Notes: generated from the letters alone by a model not told the origin. A DNA stretch of 23,842 nt from an uncultured Bacteroidota bacterium (GCA_946479615.1 CAMLGR010000067.1:1-23842), one strand, 5' to 3'; shown: positions 14,112 through 21,822, counted from the stretch's first letter. Made by a program: numbers and translations.

Positions 14112-16145
14112 CTATGGTTCAACCCACGCTTCATTTTCTTTGAGCAAACTTATCAGTTCGTCTACCGCTACTTCACTGTTCACATTTCTTTTTACTACTT
14201 CTTTTCCCTTGTATAAAGTGATCTTGCCCGGACCGCTGCCTACATAGCCAAAATCGGCATCGGCCATTTCACCGGGACCATTCACAATACATCCCATGAT
14301 CGCGATCTTGATCCCTTTCAGGTGATTGGTACGCGAACGGATCTTCGCCGTGGTTTCCTGCAGATCAAATAAGGTACGTCCACAACTCGGACAACTGATA
14401 TATTCCGTCTTGGAAATCCTGGTCCGTGTAGCCTGCAGTATGCTGAACTGCGTATTATTGGTAAACTGGTACTCGTCCTTTACTTCAAGATAAGTGCGTC
14501 CCTTTGCTTTCAGGTTCTCCATTTTCGCCTGGCTGTTATAACCCAGGCAAATTCCATCCCCAAAACCATCCAGCAATAACGATCCTGTTTCAGTAGCAAA
14601 ATGAATCAAATGCTCATCAGGCGTTTGCCATCCGCTATCCGTGATTAATATTACAGGATTTTTAATGGCCCTGTTTTCCAGTTCGATAAACATCCGGCGA
14701 ACCGATTGCATCGCATTATGATTGGTACTGCTCAGGCAAATGACTACCGAAGGATCATTAGCCAGCTTATCAAGGCTGGTATAATCATATACTGTTGCGG
14801 GACTGCTATAACAATCGAACATTACGAAATTGAGATAAGGGCTCTTCGTGGTAGCTGTTATATAGCCGCTGTCTTCGAAAATGGGAAATACAGTCTCTCC
14901 CTTACCCTCTCCAACGGAGGCAGAGTTGGCAACAGTCTGCCAGGTATCAGGATAAGAAATTACTTTCAGCGTACCCGGTAAGGCAAAATCAATTATTTTA
15001 TTCCCGGTAAAAATATAGTCGGCTGCTGCATCGCCGATTGTCCATTTATCGGTAACTGCATTATAAGTATACCCGATACTTTGCAAATGAGCAGGCGTAA
15101 TCGCCTCCAGTTTACTTATATCTGCTATTACCACCGGCACATGATGTGCCCCGATATTATCAACGGCAAATGTTTCCCTGCGTTTATATTCAAATGGAGA
15201 ATAAAAAATCTTCTGTACCTCAGGCACTGCGCCGTTTGTCATCGCCGGTTGCTGGTCACCTGCTGACTGGTATCGTTTCACCAGGTCTTTACAAACGGGT
15301 ATCTCAAATTCGGGGTCCTCTGTCAATGATACACGGATCGTATCGCCAATGCCATCTTCAAGTAAACTACCGATACCAATAGCCGATTTGATCCTTCCAT
15401 CTTCCCCATCACCGGCTTCCGTAACGCCTAAATGCAAAGGATAGCATTCACCAAATTCATCAGACATGACTTTGATGAGCAACCGGTACGCTTCTACCAT
15501 CACCAGCGGGTTGCTGCTTTTCATACTCAGTATGATATTATGGTAGGATTCATTCCGCGCGATCCGTAAAAATTCCATCGCACTTTCTACCATACCCATT
15601 GGCGTATCGCCATAACGGCTCATGATACGATCGCTCAATGAACCATGATTGGTGCCGATACGCATGGCAGTTCCGTATTCTTTGCAAATCTTAACCAGCG
15701 GACTGAACCGCTCACCGATACGTTCTATTTCTTCTGCATAATCGGCATCACTGTATTCGATCAGTTCGAATTTTTTCTTATCGACATAATTACCCGGGTT
15801 CACTCTTACTTTCTCAACAATGCGCGCAGCGATCTCTGCTGCATTGGGTGTAAAATGAATATCGGCAACCAGCGGCGTGGTATAGCCTCTGTTGCGCAAT
15901 TCATTTTTTATGTTCAACAGATTCTCTGCTTCTTTTTTGGACGGTGCAGTGATACGTACGAGTTCGGCCCCGGCTTCAATACAACGGATCGATTGCTCCA
16001 CCGTAGCGATCGTATCCATCGTATCGGTGGTGGTCATCGTTTGCACACGTACCGGGTGAAAATTGCCAAGCAACAGATCTCCGATCTTTACCTCTTTGGT
16101 AACCAGTCGCTTGTATTGAGTAAGTGATTCGCTGTAGAATTGCAT
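14112..16145 (-). CDS. ispG: 4-hydroxy-3-methylbut-2-enyl diphosphate synthase, long form
   Basis: A 677-aa IspG (GcpE). Enterobacterial forms have about 370 residues. This is the three-domain type also found in plants and Chlamydiae, with an inserted domain between the TIM barrel and the iron-sulfur domain. The barrel has VRVQTMTTTDTMDT, PLVADIHFTPNAAEIAA, KVRVNPGNY and RIGTNHGSLSDR. The C-terminal domain supplies the [4Fe-4S] ligands Cys585 and Cys588 (SCPSCGRTLF), Cys619 (IMGCIVNGPGEM) and the conserved Glu626. It reductively converts MEcPP to HMBPP in the MEP isoprenoid pathway. The ATG at 16145 is preferred to the longer frame from 16211, which runs through the -7 element. It is the first gene of the run that continues with the YhhN-family gene, nadB and the acyltransferase gene. 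Confidence 0.95.
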   Translation of the reverse strand: MQFYSESLTQYKRLVTKEVKIGDLLLGNFHPVRVQTMTTTDTMDTIATVEQSIRCIEAGAELVRITAPSKKEAENLLNIKNELRNRGYTTPLVADIHFTPNAAEIAARIVEKVRVNPGNYVDKKKFELIEYSDADYAEEIERIGERFSPLVKICKEYGTAMRIGTNHGSLSDRIMSRYGDTPMGMVESAMEFLRIARNESYHNIILSMKSSNPLVMVEAYRLLIKVMSDEFGECYPLHLGVTEAGDGEDGRIKSAIGIGSLLEDGIGDTIRVSLTEDPEFEIPVCKDLVKRYQSAGDQQPAMTNGAVPEVQKIFYSPFEYKRRETFAVDNIGAHHVPVVIADISKLEAITPAHLQSIGYTYNAVTDKWTIGDAAADYIFTGNKIIDFALPGTLKVISYPDTWQTVANSASVGEGKGETVFPIFEDSGYITATTKSPYLNFVMFDCYSSPATVYDYTSLDKLANDPSVVICLSSTNHNAMQSVRRMFIELENRAIKNPVILITDSGWQTPDEHLIHFATETGSLLLDGFGDGICLGYNSQAKMENLKAKGRTYLEVKDEYQFTNNTQFSILQATRTRISKTEYISCPSCGRTLFDLQETTAKIRSRTNHLKGIKIAIMGCIVNGPGEMADADFGYVGSGPGKITLYKGKEVVKRNVNSEVAVDELISLLKENEAWVEP

Positions 16146-16188
16146 ATAAAGTGCCGATCCGCTAAAAGGCCAATCAGCGTTTGCATGG

Positions 16189-16196
16189 CAAAAGTA
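16189..16196 (-). promoter_or_regulatory. Bacteroidota -7 element for ispG
   Basis: On the minus strand TACTTTTG matches TAnnTTTG exactly, 43 bases before the ispG ATG. It supports the start at 16145. No convincing -33 element was seen. Confidence 0.5.
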
Positions 16197-16347
16197 ACAA
16201 ATAGCGGGCAAGAAGACTACCGGGTAAACAACAAGGAATCATGAACAAGGCCAATAACGCCGTGAAATCCCAATCAATTAAACTAATCACATCTGAAACC
16301 TAACACTTAACACCAAATCCGGCAAGAAATACAGCGTCCCCGCTATT

Positions 16348-16959
16348 TTACCAGTCCTTAGGCTGGGCCACGCCTGTTTTGGCTTTTTGCATCCGTTGCT
16401 GCAGTTCCTTTTCCTTTTGATCAAGAAGGTCCATGCGTTGCTCGGCCTCTTTCTCATTCATTTTCTGTTGTTGCGGCTTTTGTTTTTGTTGTTGCTTTTT
16501 ATTTTCTTTTTTGGGAGGAGGAGGCGTTCTTTTCTTTAATTCCAATAATGCTTTTTGCAGGTTTTCCCGCGCCTCTTTGTCTTCGGGGTTTTGACGAAGA
16601 CTGTTCTTATACGCTTCGATACTTCCTTCCAGTTTTTGCAGACCGGAAAGCATTACACCCTGGTTATAGTAAGATTTACTCTTTAAAACAGGATCATTGG
16701 TATTCATGATCACTTCATCGAGCAGGGAAGATGCTTCTGCTTTTTTATCCTGCCTGATCTGTGCACTGGCACGGTTAAAAGCAGCGGTGGTATTTCCTTT
16801 TTCCGCATCCGATGCTTCTTTGTAGGCGGCTTCCGCTTTATCAAACTGGTTTTGTTTGTACAGATCATTCCCTTTCTGGATGATTTTATTTACTTCCTGT
16901 GCAGCCGACTGACAGCAAATAAGCAGAAGAAGAGATGATGTGATGCCGGTTATTTTCAT
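16348..16959 (-). CDS. BatC-like TPR protein
   Basis: A 203-aa exported protein. The N-terminus is a signal peptide (MKITGITSSLLLLICCQSAA, then Q). Tetratricopeptide repeats follow at about 28-130, including GNDLYKQNQFDKAEAAYKEA and YNQGVMLSGLQKLEGSIEAY. The C-terminal third is low-complexity: PPPPKKENKKQQQKQ, then a charged predicted coiled coil (NEKEAEQRMDLLDQKEKELQ). The ATG overlaps the stop of the VWA gene by four bases (ATGA), so the two are translationally coupled. In Bacteroides aerotolerance (Bat) clusters a VWA protein (BatB) is followed by a TPR protein (BatC), and this pair matches that order. By family it would act in the periplasm as a partner of the VWA protein. BatD, BatE, MoxR and BatA are not next to it. 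Confidence 0.8.
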   Translation of the reverse strand: MKITGITSSLLLLICCQSAAQEVNKIIQKGNDLYKQNQFDKAEAAYKEASDAEKGNTTAAFNRASAQIRQDKKAEASSLLDEVIMNTNDPVLKSKSYYNQGVMLSGLQKLEGSIEAYKNSLRQNPEDKEARENLQKALLELKKRTPPPPKKENKKQQQKQKPQQQKMNEKEAEQRMDLLDQKEKELQQRMQKAKTGVAQPKDW

Positions 16960-17957
16960 ACGGCCAGCTTTTTTGTTTCCGGGATAAAATATTCAGCCAC
17001 TATCAATAAAAGCATGGCGGCTGCAAACCACCAGTAATAGGTTTGAAAGTTCATCAACGATACATCGCCATATGCTTTTTTCTCTATACCTGAAAATTGT
17101 TGCAGCAATGAACGTATCGCTTCATCGCTATCCTGCAAACGGATATACACGCCGTTGGTATTGGCAGCGATCTCCTTTAATTCTTCTTCGTTGAGTTTTG
17201 ATATGACATCGTTACCCGTTTCATCTTTTTTATTCTGACCCGTAGCAGCATCCGGTATATACGATCCTTCTGGCGAACCGATACCAATCGTATTGATCAT
17301 CATTCCCTGTGCAGCCAGTTGTTTCGCTGTTTTTACCGCTTCTTCATCATGATCCTCTCCATCGGAGATCAGTACCACGGTTTTAAATCTTCTTTCCGTT
17401 GTATTAAAAGCAGCGGCGCTGCGCTGTAATGCTTCACTGATCACGGTGCCCTGTGCAGGTACGGCATCGGGACCTGCAGAAGAAAGATACACCTGTGCAG
17501 CTCCATAATCGGTTGTCAGCGGCATTTGCAGGTAAGCACGACCGGCAAAAAGTACCAGGCCGATACGGTCATCCGGCAAGGCGGTCATCAATTTACCAAT
17601 GAGTTGTTTGGCCCTTTCCAATCGATTAGGAGGCAGATCGGTAGCGAGCATGCTTTTACTTACATCCAGCGCCACTACCACATCAATTCCTTTACGGGAA
17701 GAAGTTTCATCCGCTGCGGGACGACGGAGGTTCATCACTGCTACCACTCCTGCAGCAAAGGCCAGTGTGATGGCAATGAATTTTACAACAAATAATTTAG
17801 AGGAATAGGTACGGGTCAGTTCTTTTACGAGGCCGGGGTCGCCGATCTTTCGTCTCGTCTTTTTTTTCCATTGAAGCAGGAAAATAAAAAACAATGTGAG
17901 CAGGACAATGCCTCCTGCCAGCCAGATGAGATTGATATGTTGAAATTGTAAACCCAA
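16956..17957 (-). CDS. BatB-like von Willebrand factor A membrane protein
   Basis: A 333-aa protein with membrane helices at about 9-29, 58-77 and near the C-terminus (WWFAAAMLLLIVAEYFI). Between the last two is a VWA domain (about 90-290) with an intact metal-binding MIDAS: D98-V-S100-K-S102 in ALDVSKSMLATD, the TDYG segment, and ISDGEDHD. This is the BatA/BatB type linked to oxidative stress survival in Bacteroides, a role that is debated. The start codon is TTG at 17957. An in-frame TGA lies three codons upstream and the next in-frame ATG is beyond the second helix, so TTG is the best choice. It is followed with a four-base overlap by the TPR gene. No consensus -7 element was seen in 17958-18121. 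Confidence 0.82.
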   Translation of the reverse strand: MGLQFQHINLIWLAGGIVLLTLFFIFLLQWKKKTRRKIGDPGLVKELTRTYSSKLFVVKFIAITLAFAAGVVAVMNLRRPAADETSSRKGIDVVVALDVSKSMLATDLPPNRLERAKQLIGKLMTALPDDRIGLVLFAGRAYLQMPLTTDYGAAQVYLSSAGPDAVPAQGTVISEALQRSAAAFNTTERRFKTVVLISDGEDHDEEAVKTAKQLAAQGMMINTIGIGSPEGSYIPDAATGQNKKDETGNDVISKLNEEELKEIAANTNGVYIRLQDSDEAIRSLLQQFSGIEKKAYGDVSLMNFQTYYWWFAAAMLLLIVAEYFIPETKKLAV

Positions 17958-18121
17958 TTTTAATCAATTTGGAAATGTGTTGATTTGAAAATCATGGCTC
18001 ATTTAAGGCAAACATTGAACCAATATGCCACTATCCGGCACCGGAAAGTACTAAATCTCTTATAGGAAAATAACTGGTTACTATCATTTACACATTATCA
18101 AATCAGCCTGGTTCCAAATCA

Positions 18122-18925
18122 TCACATCCTTCCCTGCATAAAACCCAGGTGCTTCAGGATATCTTTCAGCATTTTGATGCGTATGCCTGCCATATCGATA
18201 GCAGGGTCCGATGATTCGATATTTAAAACGAAGAAATAAGGATGGTTATTTTCAACGATCCAGCCTACCTGCCAACCGATATTGCGGTTATTGGCCATTC
18301 CCCAGCCGGTTTTATACGAAAGGCTGTAATTGGCATCTCTTTCAAAAAGCATGGCGTTCTTCACCTTATCCTGGTAATTGGGAAAGAAAGGAAGCTGGTT
18401 GAAATAAAGGCGTTTGACCAGCCCCAGTTCCTCATCAGGCGTTATCTTAAGCGAATTATCGAGCCAGAAAGAATCTATTTTAGTCGTGATCTTCTTTGAG
18501 CCATAGCTTAAGGTATCGAGCCACATTTGCATGGTATCTTTCCCGATGCGGCGGGCCACTTCCTGGTAATAAGGCACAGCTGATACGCGAAAGGCTTCAT
18601 ACATAGACAGATCCTTGTCCCATTCCGGCCGGCGTGGAATACTATCCCATTTGATGATCATACTGTCATTGGTAATCACCCCGGTCTGCAGACCGATCAG
18701 CGAGTTCACGATCTTGAAAGTGGAAGCGGGTAAAAAACTGCTATCCCGGTAACGGGCGAGGTTGAAGACGGTAAATTCACCGGTACCATTATCCATAATG
18801 GCAAAACAGCCGGTTACTTTATTGGCATCAAAGTATTGTTGCAGGCTGGCATCTTCTTTTACATTGTTAGGAGAACAGGAGAAAAAGCCAATAGCGGGCA
18901 GCAGGAGGAGTAAGTAGTTCTTCAT
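18122..18925 (-). CDS. Class D (OXA-type) beta-lactamase, predicted lipoprotein
   Basis: A 267-aa protein with the class D motifs in order: S68-TF-K71 (PASTFKIVNSLIGLQ; K71 would be the carboxylated base), S115-A-V (motif SxV), Y141-G-S (normally YGN), W154 in DSFWLDNSLKIT, and K205-T-G (KTGWGM). The serine attacks the beta-lactam ring and the enzyme then hydrolyses the acyl intermediate. The N-terminus MKNYLLLLLPAIGFFSC carries a likely lipobox with Cys17, so the enzyme should be a membrane-anchored lipoprotein; many OXA enzymes are soluble. Substrate range cannot be read from sequence. No integron, cassette or IS is nearby, which suggests a resident chromosomal gene. It has its own -7 element. 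Confidence 0.92.
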   Translation of the reverse strand: MKNYLLLLLPAIGFFSCSPNNVKEDASLQQYFDANKVTGCFAIMDNGTGEFTVFNLARYRDSSFLPASTFKIVNSLIGLQTGVITNDSMIIKWDSIPRRPEWDKDLSMYEAFRVSAVPYYQEVARRIGKDTMQMWLDTLSYGSKKITTKIDSFWLDNSLKITPDEELGLVKRLYFNQLPFFPNYQDKVKNAMLFERDANYSLSYKTGWGMANNRNIGWQVGWIVENNHPYFFVLNIESSDPAIDMAGIRIKMLKDILKHLGFMQGRM

Positions 18926-18944
18926 ATACCATCCAAAATTTCGG

Positions 18945-18952
18945 CAAAGGTA
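18945..18952 (-). promoter_or_regulatory. Bacteroidota -7 element for the class D beta-lactamase gene
   Basis: On the minus strand TACCTTTG matches TAnnTTTG exactly, 19 bases before the ATG at 18925. With the terminator at 19040-19068 just upstream, it indicates a separate transcript for the lactamase gene. Confidence 0.55.
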
Positions 18953-19039
18953 GGAACACAGACCAGATGATTATAAAGATTTCGTTGATCAAGATATGGT
19001 AATCAGTGAAAATTTATATAATCACCTGATCCGTGTTCC

Positions 19040-19068
19040 AAAAAAAATCCCGGCCTTTAAGCCGGGAT
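19040..19068 (-). terminator. Intrinsic terminator of the 42-aa lipoprotein gene
   Basis: A perfect 8-bp GC-rich stem ATCCCGGC / GCCGGGAT (19047-19054 and 19061-19068) with a six-base loop is followed, on the minus strand, by seven or more T residues. It lies 28 bases after the small gene's stop codon and before the lactamase promoter. Confidence 0.85.
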
Positions 19069-19096
19069 CAATAAGTTTTTAGCTGGTTCGAAGCGA

Positions 19097-19225
19097 TTAC
19101 AGGTAAAAGCCGCCTTTTTGTTTGTAGTGCTTGTTTCCCTGACAATCTCTTTTAGTAGCTGTACAGGAAGTAACTGTCAATGCCAACACCGATACTGCCA
19201 TGAGGCAGAAAAATAATTTTTTCAT
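19097..19225 (-). CDS. Small 42-aa predicted lipoprotein
   Basis: A short gene: MKKLFFCLMAVSVLALTVTS, then Cys21. This is a signal peptide ending in a lipobox-like VTSC, so the mature peptide would be only about 22 residues, lipidated at Cys21. The mature part is basic (TATKRDCQGNKHYKQKGGF, ending YL) with one more Cys at position 28. Evidence that it is real: a complete signal-lipobox design, a canonical ATG, and a strong terminator 28 bases after the stop that serves no other gene. Tiny lipoproteins of this design are frequent in Bacteroidota and have no known function. It could be an entericidin-like or simply structural peptide; that is a guess. Confidence 0.7.
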   Translation of the reverse strand: MKKLFFCLMAVSVLALTVTSCTATKRDCQGNKHYKQKGGFYL

Positions 19226-19428
19226 TACCTAATCTAATTTTAACAGGGTCATTAAATTGTTTCCGGGAAATTCAAAGGAAGGATCGGTAGAGTTGGTTCA
19301 TCAGAGGAGAAAACGAAAATAGTAAGCAATTATTGTTTATCATAACAGTTATCGATGTTTTTTAGGCGCATCGTAAAAATCCCTGTTTTTTATAAATTTA
19401 TGCCCTGAAACCCAACCCTTTTTATAGT

Positions 19429-20007
19429 ATGAAATTCAATCCCCTGATCATCATTATAACCCTCTTCCTGCTTTTTGCCTGTAATAATGATAAGAAAAAA
19501 GACAAAGACAACCCCGGTGCCACAACAGAAGCCAGTAAAGAAGAGGCATCGGAGCTTCAGAAAAAGCTGGATACACTTCAGCAATTAACCCCCTATTCGC
19601 CCGAACAAATGGAATCGATGATACCTGCTATCCTCGATGATGATACAGCTATGCATATATCCGGCCGCAATAATATGGGAACGGGGTACGCCAGCGCCGA
19701 TTATAAAATAAGTGATTCCACTTCCCTTGAATTGGGGGTTTTTGATTGTGCAGGCAATGCCGGTGCAGGTATTTATAATGCACAATTCGCCGGCCTGATG
19801 GATAGTAATATCGATACCGAAACCGAATACACAAAAATCATTGACTTTAAAGGAGGGAAAGCCATCGAACATGGAGATAAAAGATGGAATAATTCTTCTC
19901 TGATCTATATCGCCAACGACAGGTTGCTGGTGACGATGGAAGGGAAGAATATCAGTACGGAGGAATTAAAGAAGATAGCGGCAGGATTAAAATTAAATAA
20001 GGAGTAA
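19429..20007 (+). CDS. Predicted lipoprotein of unknown function, 192 aa
   Basis: The N-terminus MKFNPLIIIITLFLLFAC has a lipobox (LFAC, Cys18), followed by a charged linker (NNDKKKDKDNPG) and a short predicted helix (EEASELQKKLDTLQQ). The rest (about 55-190) reads as one compact mixed domain, with LELGVFDCAG, YTKIIDFKGGKAIEHGDKRW and a C-terminal NDRLLVTMEGKNISTEELKK. No enzyme motif is seen and the family is not recognised. It should be exported and lipid-anchored. A near-consensus -7 box (TAAATTTA, 19393-19400) lies 28 bases before the ATG. The last four codons and the stop lie inside the left arm of a perfect 40-bp inverted repeat. Confidence 0.8.
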   Translation: MKFNPLIIIITLFLLFACNNDKKKDKDNPGATTEASKEEASELQKKLDTLQQLTPYSPEQMESMIPAILDDDTAMHISGRNNMGTGYASADYKISDSTSLELGVFDCAGNAGAGIYNAQFAGLMDSNIDTETEYTKIIDFKGGKAIEHGDKRWNNSSLIYIANDRLLVTMEGKNISTEELKKIAAGLKLNKE

Positions 20008-20078
20008 GAAATAATAAATAAGGAATGAGAAAGTAACGACTTTCTCATTCCTTATTTATTATTTCTTACTCCTTATTT
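19995..20078. terminator. Perfect 40-bp inverted repeat, bidirectional terminator overlapping both gene ends
   Basis: The arms 19995-20034 and 20039-20078 are exact reverse complements over all 40 bases, with the four-base loop AACG. The top-strand left arm is purine-rich and holds two related halves (AAATAAGGAGTAAGAAATAA and AAATAAGGAATGAGAAAGT). The stop codon of the 192-aa lipoprotein gene (20005-20007) lies in the left arm and that of kbl (20073-20075) in the right. As convergent genes end here, it most simply works as a bidirectional terminator or mRNA 3'-end stem. Confidence 0.8.
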
Positions 20079-21260
20079 CAACACCCCCAGTTCTTTCCCA
20101 ATCTTCGTAAACCCCGCTATCGCCTTATCCAGGTGTTTGGTTTCATGCGCAGCACTTAATTGCACACGGATACGCGCCTGTCCTTTTGCTACGACGGGAA
20201 AGAAGAATCCAATTACATAAATGCCTTCTTCCAGCAGTTTGGCGGCAAAGTTCTGCGCCAGCACCGCATCATACAACATAATAGGTACGATCGGGTGATC
20301 TCCCGGTTTGATATCGAAACCGGCATCCGTCATTTTCCTGCGGAAGTATTTCGTATTGCTTTCGAGCTTATCTCTTAATTCGGTCGTTTCAGTCAGCATA
20401 TCCAGTACAGCAATAGAAGCACCCACAATTGAAGGCGCGAGTGTATTGCTGAATAAATAAGGTCTTGATTTCTGGCGCAGCATATCGATCACTTCTTTTT
20501 TCCCGGATGTAAATCCGCCAGAGGCGCCGCCCAATGCTTTACCGAGCGTACCGGTAATGATATCGATCTTTCCCATTACGCCACGATATTCATGCGTACC
20601 TCTTCCTGTCTTTCCCAGGAAACCGGAAGAATGACATTCATCGATCATGATCACCGCATCATATTTCTCCGCCAGTTCCACGATCTTATCCAATTGGGCA
20701 ATCGTGCCATCCATACTGAATGATCCGTCGGTAACGATGATGCGGCTGCGGCAGGAGGCCGATTCCTTCAGTTTCGCTTCCAGGTCGGCCATATTATTAT
20801 GTTCATACCGGAACCGCTGTGCTTTGCAAAGACGTACGCCATCGATGATCGAAGCATGATTGAGCGCATCGGAAATGATGGCATCTTCTTCATTGAACAG
20901 GGGCTCGAATACTCCGCCATTTGCATCGAATGCCGCTGCATACAAAATAGTATCTTCCGTGCCGAGAAAAGCCGAGATCTTATCTTCCAGCTCTTTGTGC
21001 GTATCCTGCGTACCGCAGATAAACCGTACACTGCTCATCCCATATCCATGCGATTCGATGGCCTTATGAGCGGCTTCGATCACTTTGGGATGCGAAGAAA
21101 GACCCAGGTAATTATTGGCGCAGAAATTAAGCACCGTTTTTCCGTTGACCGTTATCTCCGCCCCCTGCGGACTGGTGATAACACGTTCTTTTTTATAGAG
21201 GCCCGCTGTTTTGACCTCGTCTACTTCTTTGGCAATGCGTTGCGCAAATTTTTCATTCAT
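20073..21260 (-). CDS. kbl: Glycine C-acetyltransferase (2-amino-3-ketobutyrate CoA ligase)
   Basis: A 395-aa PLP enzyme of the alpha-oxoamine synthase family, matching Kbl in length (about 398). Visible family blocks are [54 protein letters not shown], the PLP-facing [18 protein letters not shown], and the Schiff-base lysine Lys241 in [21 protein letters not shown] with HKELE favours Kbl over BioF and SPT. It cleaves 2-amino-3-ketobutyrate with CoA to glycine and acetyl-CoA, the second step of threonine breakdown. Threonine dehydrogenase is not in the window. The ATG at 21260 is preferred over a 24-residue extension from 21332 that would run through the promoter and repeat. The 3' end lies in the 40-bp inverted repeat. 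Confidence 0.92.
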   Translation of the reverse strand: MNEKFAQRIAKEVDEVKTAGLYKKERVITSPQGAEITVNGKTVLNFCANNYLGLSSHPKVIEAAHKAIESHGYGMSSVRFICGTQDTHKELEDKISAFLGTEDTILYAAAFDANGGVFEPLFNEEDAIISDALNHASIIDGVRLCKAQRFRYEHNNMADLEAKLKESASCRSRIIVTDGSFSMDGTIAQLDKIVELAEKYDAVIMIDECHSSGFLGKTGRGTHEYRGVMGKIDIITGTLGKALGGASGGFTSGKKEVIDMLRQKSRPYLFSNTLAPSIVGASIAVLDMLTETTELRDKLESNTKYFRRKMTDAGFDIKPGDHPIVPIMLYDAVLAQNFAAKLLEEGIYVIGFFFPVVAKGQARIRVQLSAAHETKHLDKAIAGFTKIGKELGVLK

Positions 21261-21280
21261 ATGTGTTGTGATTGTGGGGG

Positions 21281-21288
21281 CAAATATG
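21281..21288 (-). promoter_or_regulatory. Weak -7 candidate for kbl
   Basis: On the minus strand CATATTTG differs from TAnnTTTG only at the first base, and it ends 20 bases before the kbl ATG. It lies just downstream of the inverted repeat 21297-21386. Confidence 0.35.
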
Positions 21289-21296
21289 CTAATAAA

Positions 21297-21386
21297 GTAT
21301 GAATTACGAAGTGAGAAGTACAGGCATTCCAAAATGACAGACTTGTCTTACGCCATATACCGTACTTCTTAATTCGTATTTCGTAC
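21297..21386. repeat. Imperfect 25-bp inverted repeat upstream of kbl
   Basis: The arms 21297-21321 and 21362-21386 match as reverse complements at 21 of 25 positions, with 40 bases between. They are built from the short words GAATTACGAA and AGAAGTAC. It may terminate a minus-strand transcript that enters from 21400-21560, before the kbl promoter. Confidence 0.55.
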
Positions 21387-21545
21387 CTGCTCCAGGGCGA
21401 TCCACCATGCTTTTTCTGCATTTCATAATACGAATCCGGCTTTTGGTCGTAAATGACTTTTCCCGCCCCGTAAGCAGGTTTACCTTGCTGTAACATTAAG
21501 ATGGGTAATGCCGTCCAATGACCATAAACCTGCCAACACACAAAA

Positions 21546-21740
21546 ATGAGAAAGAAACATATCATACGGATCTTCCTGGGATGCCTGGCTATTGCCGGAG
21601 CCTCCGTTTTCCTGTATTTCAGCAAGCCGCCTGGAGCCAGCACCTGTAAAGAATCGATGGAGGCTTGCAGTCACGAGGGTACCGGAAGCAATAAAATGAT
21701 CTGGGAAAATCTCTCCCACCAGTTTTTTTCCTCTTTTTAG
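21546..21740 (+). CDS. Small 64-aa membrane-anchored peptide
   Basis: ATG at 21546. The basic start MRKKHIIR leads into one hydrophobic helix (IFLGCLAIAGASVFLYF, about 9-25), followed by a 39-residue tail with two Cys at positions 34 and 41 (ASTCKESMEACSHEG) and the ending MIWENLSHQFFSSF. The layout suggests a single-pass inner-membrane protein with an external Cys-pair tail, or an uncleaved signal anchor. I recall similar short Bacteroidota proteins ending in WE-LS-QFFSS, but cannot verify it. It lies alone between kbl (divergent) and the sigma factor gene. The function is unknown. A competing minus-strand frame overlaps its start (see findings). Confidence 0.6.
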   Translation: MRKKHIIRIFLGCLAIAGASVFLYFSKPPGASTCKESMEACSHEGTGSNKMIWENLSHQFFSSF

Positions 21741-21770
21741 CCTGAAAAAGGGCTTTTTTCCCATTTTCCT
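21737..21770 (+). terminator. Weak terminator candidate after the 64-aa gene
   Basis: AGCC and GGCT around TGAAAAAG, followed by TTTTTT, lie right at the stop codon. A stem of only four GC-containing pairs is short; an alternative GAAAAA/TTTTTC pairing overlaps it. It is plausible but weak. Confidence 0.3.
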
Positions 21771-21822
21771 GTAACATTTTTTGAATCCCCACGTATCACC
21801 TCAAATTCCAGGTTTATCGTGG

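Noticed and set aside
15645..16127. 160-aa plus-strand frame antisense to ispG
   Set aside because: It is antisense to the conserved IspG barrel and has no motif or upstream signal.
16146..16347. Possible small gene between the TPR gene and ispG
   Set aside because: No frame with a convincing start and composition was seen; only the ispG -7 element is supported.
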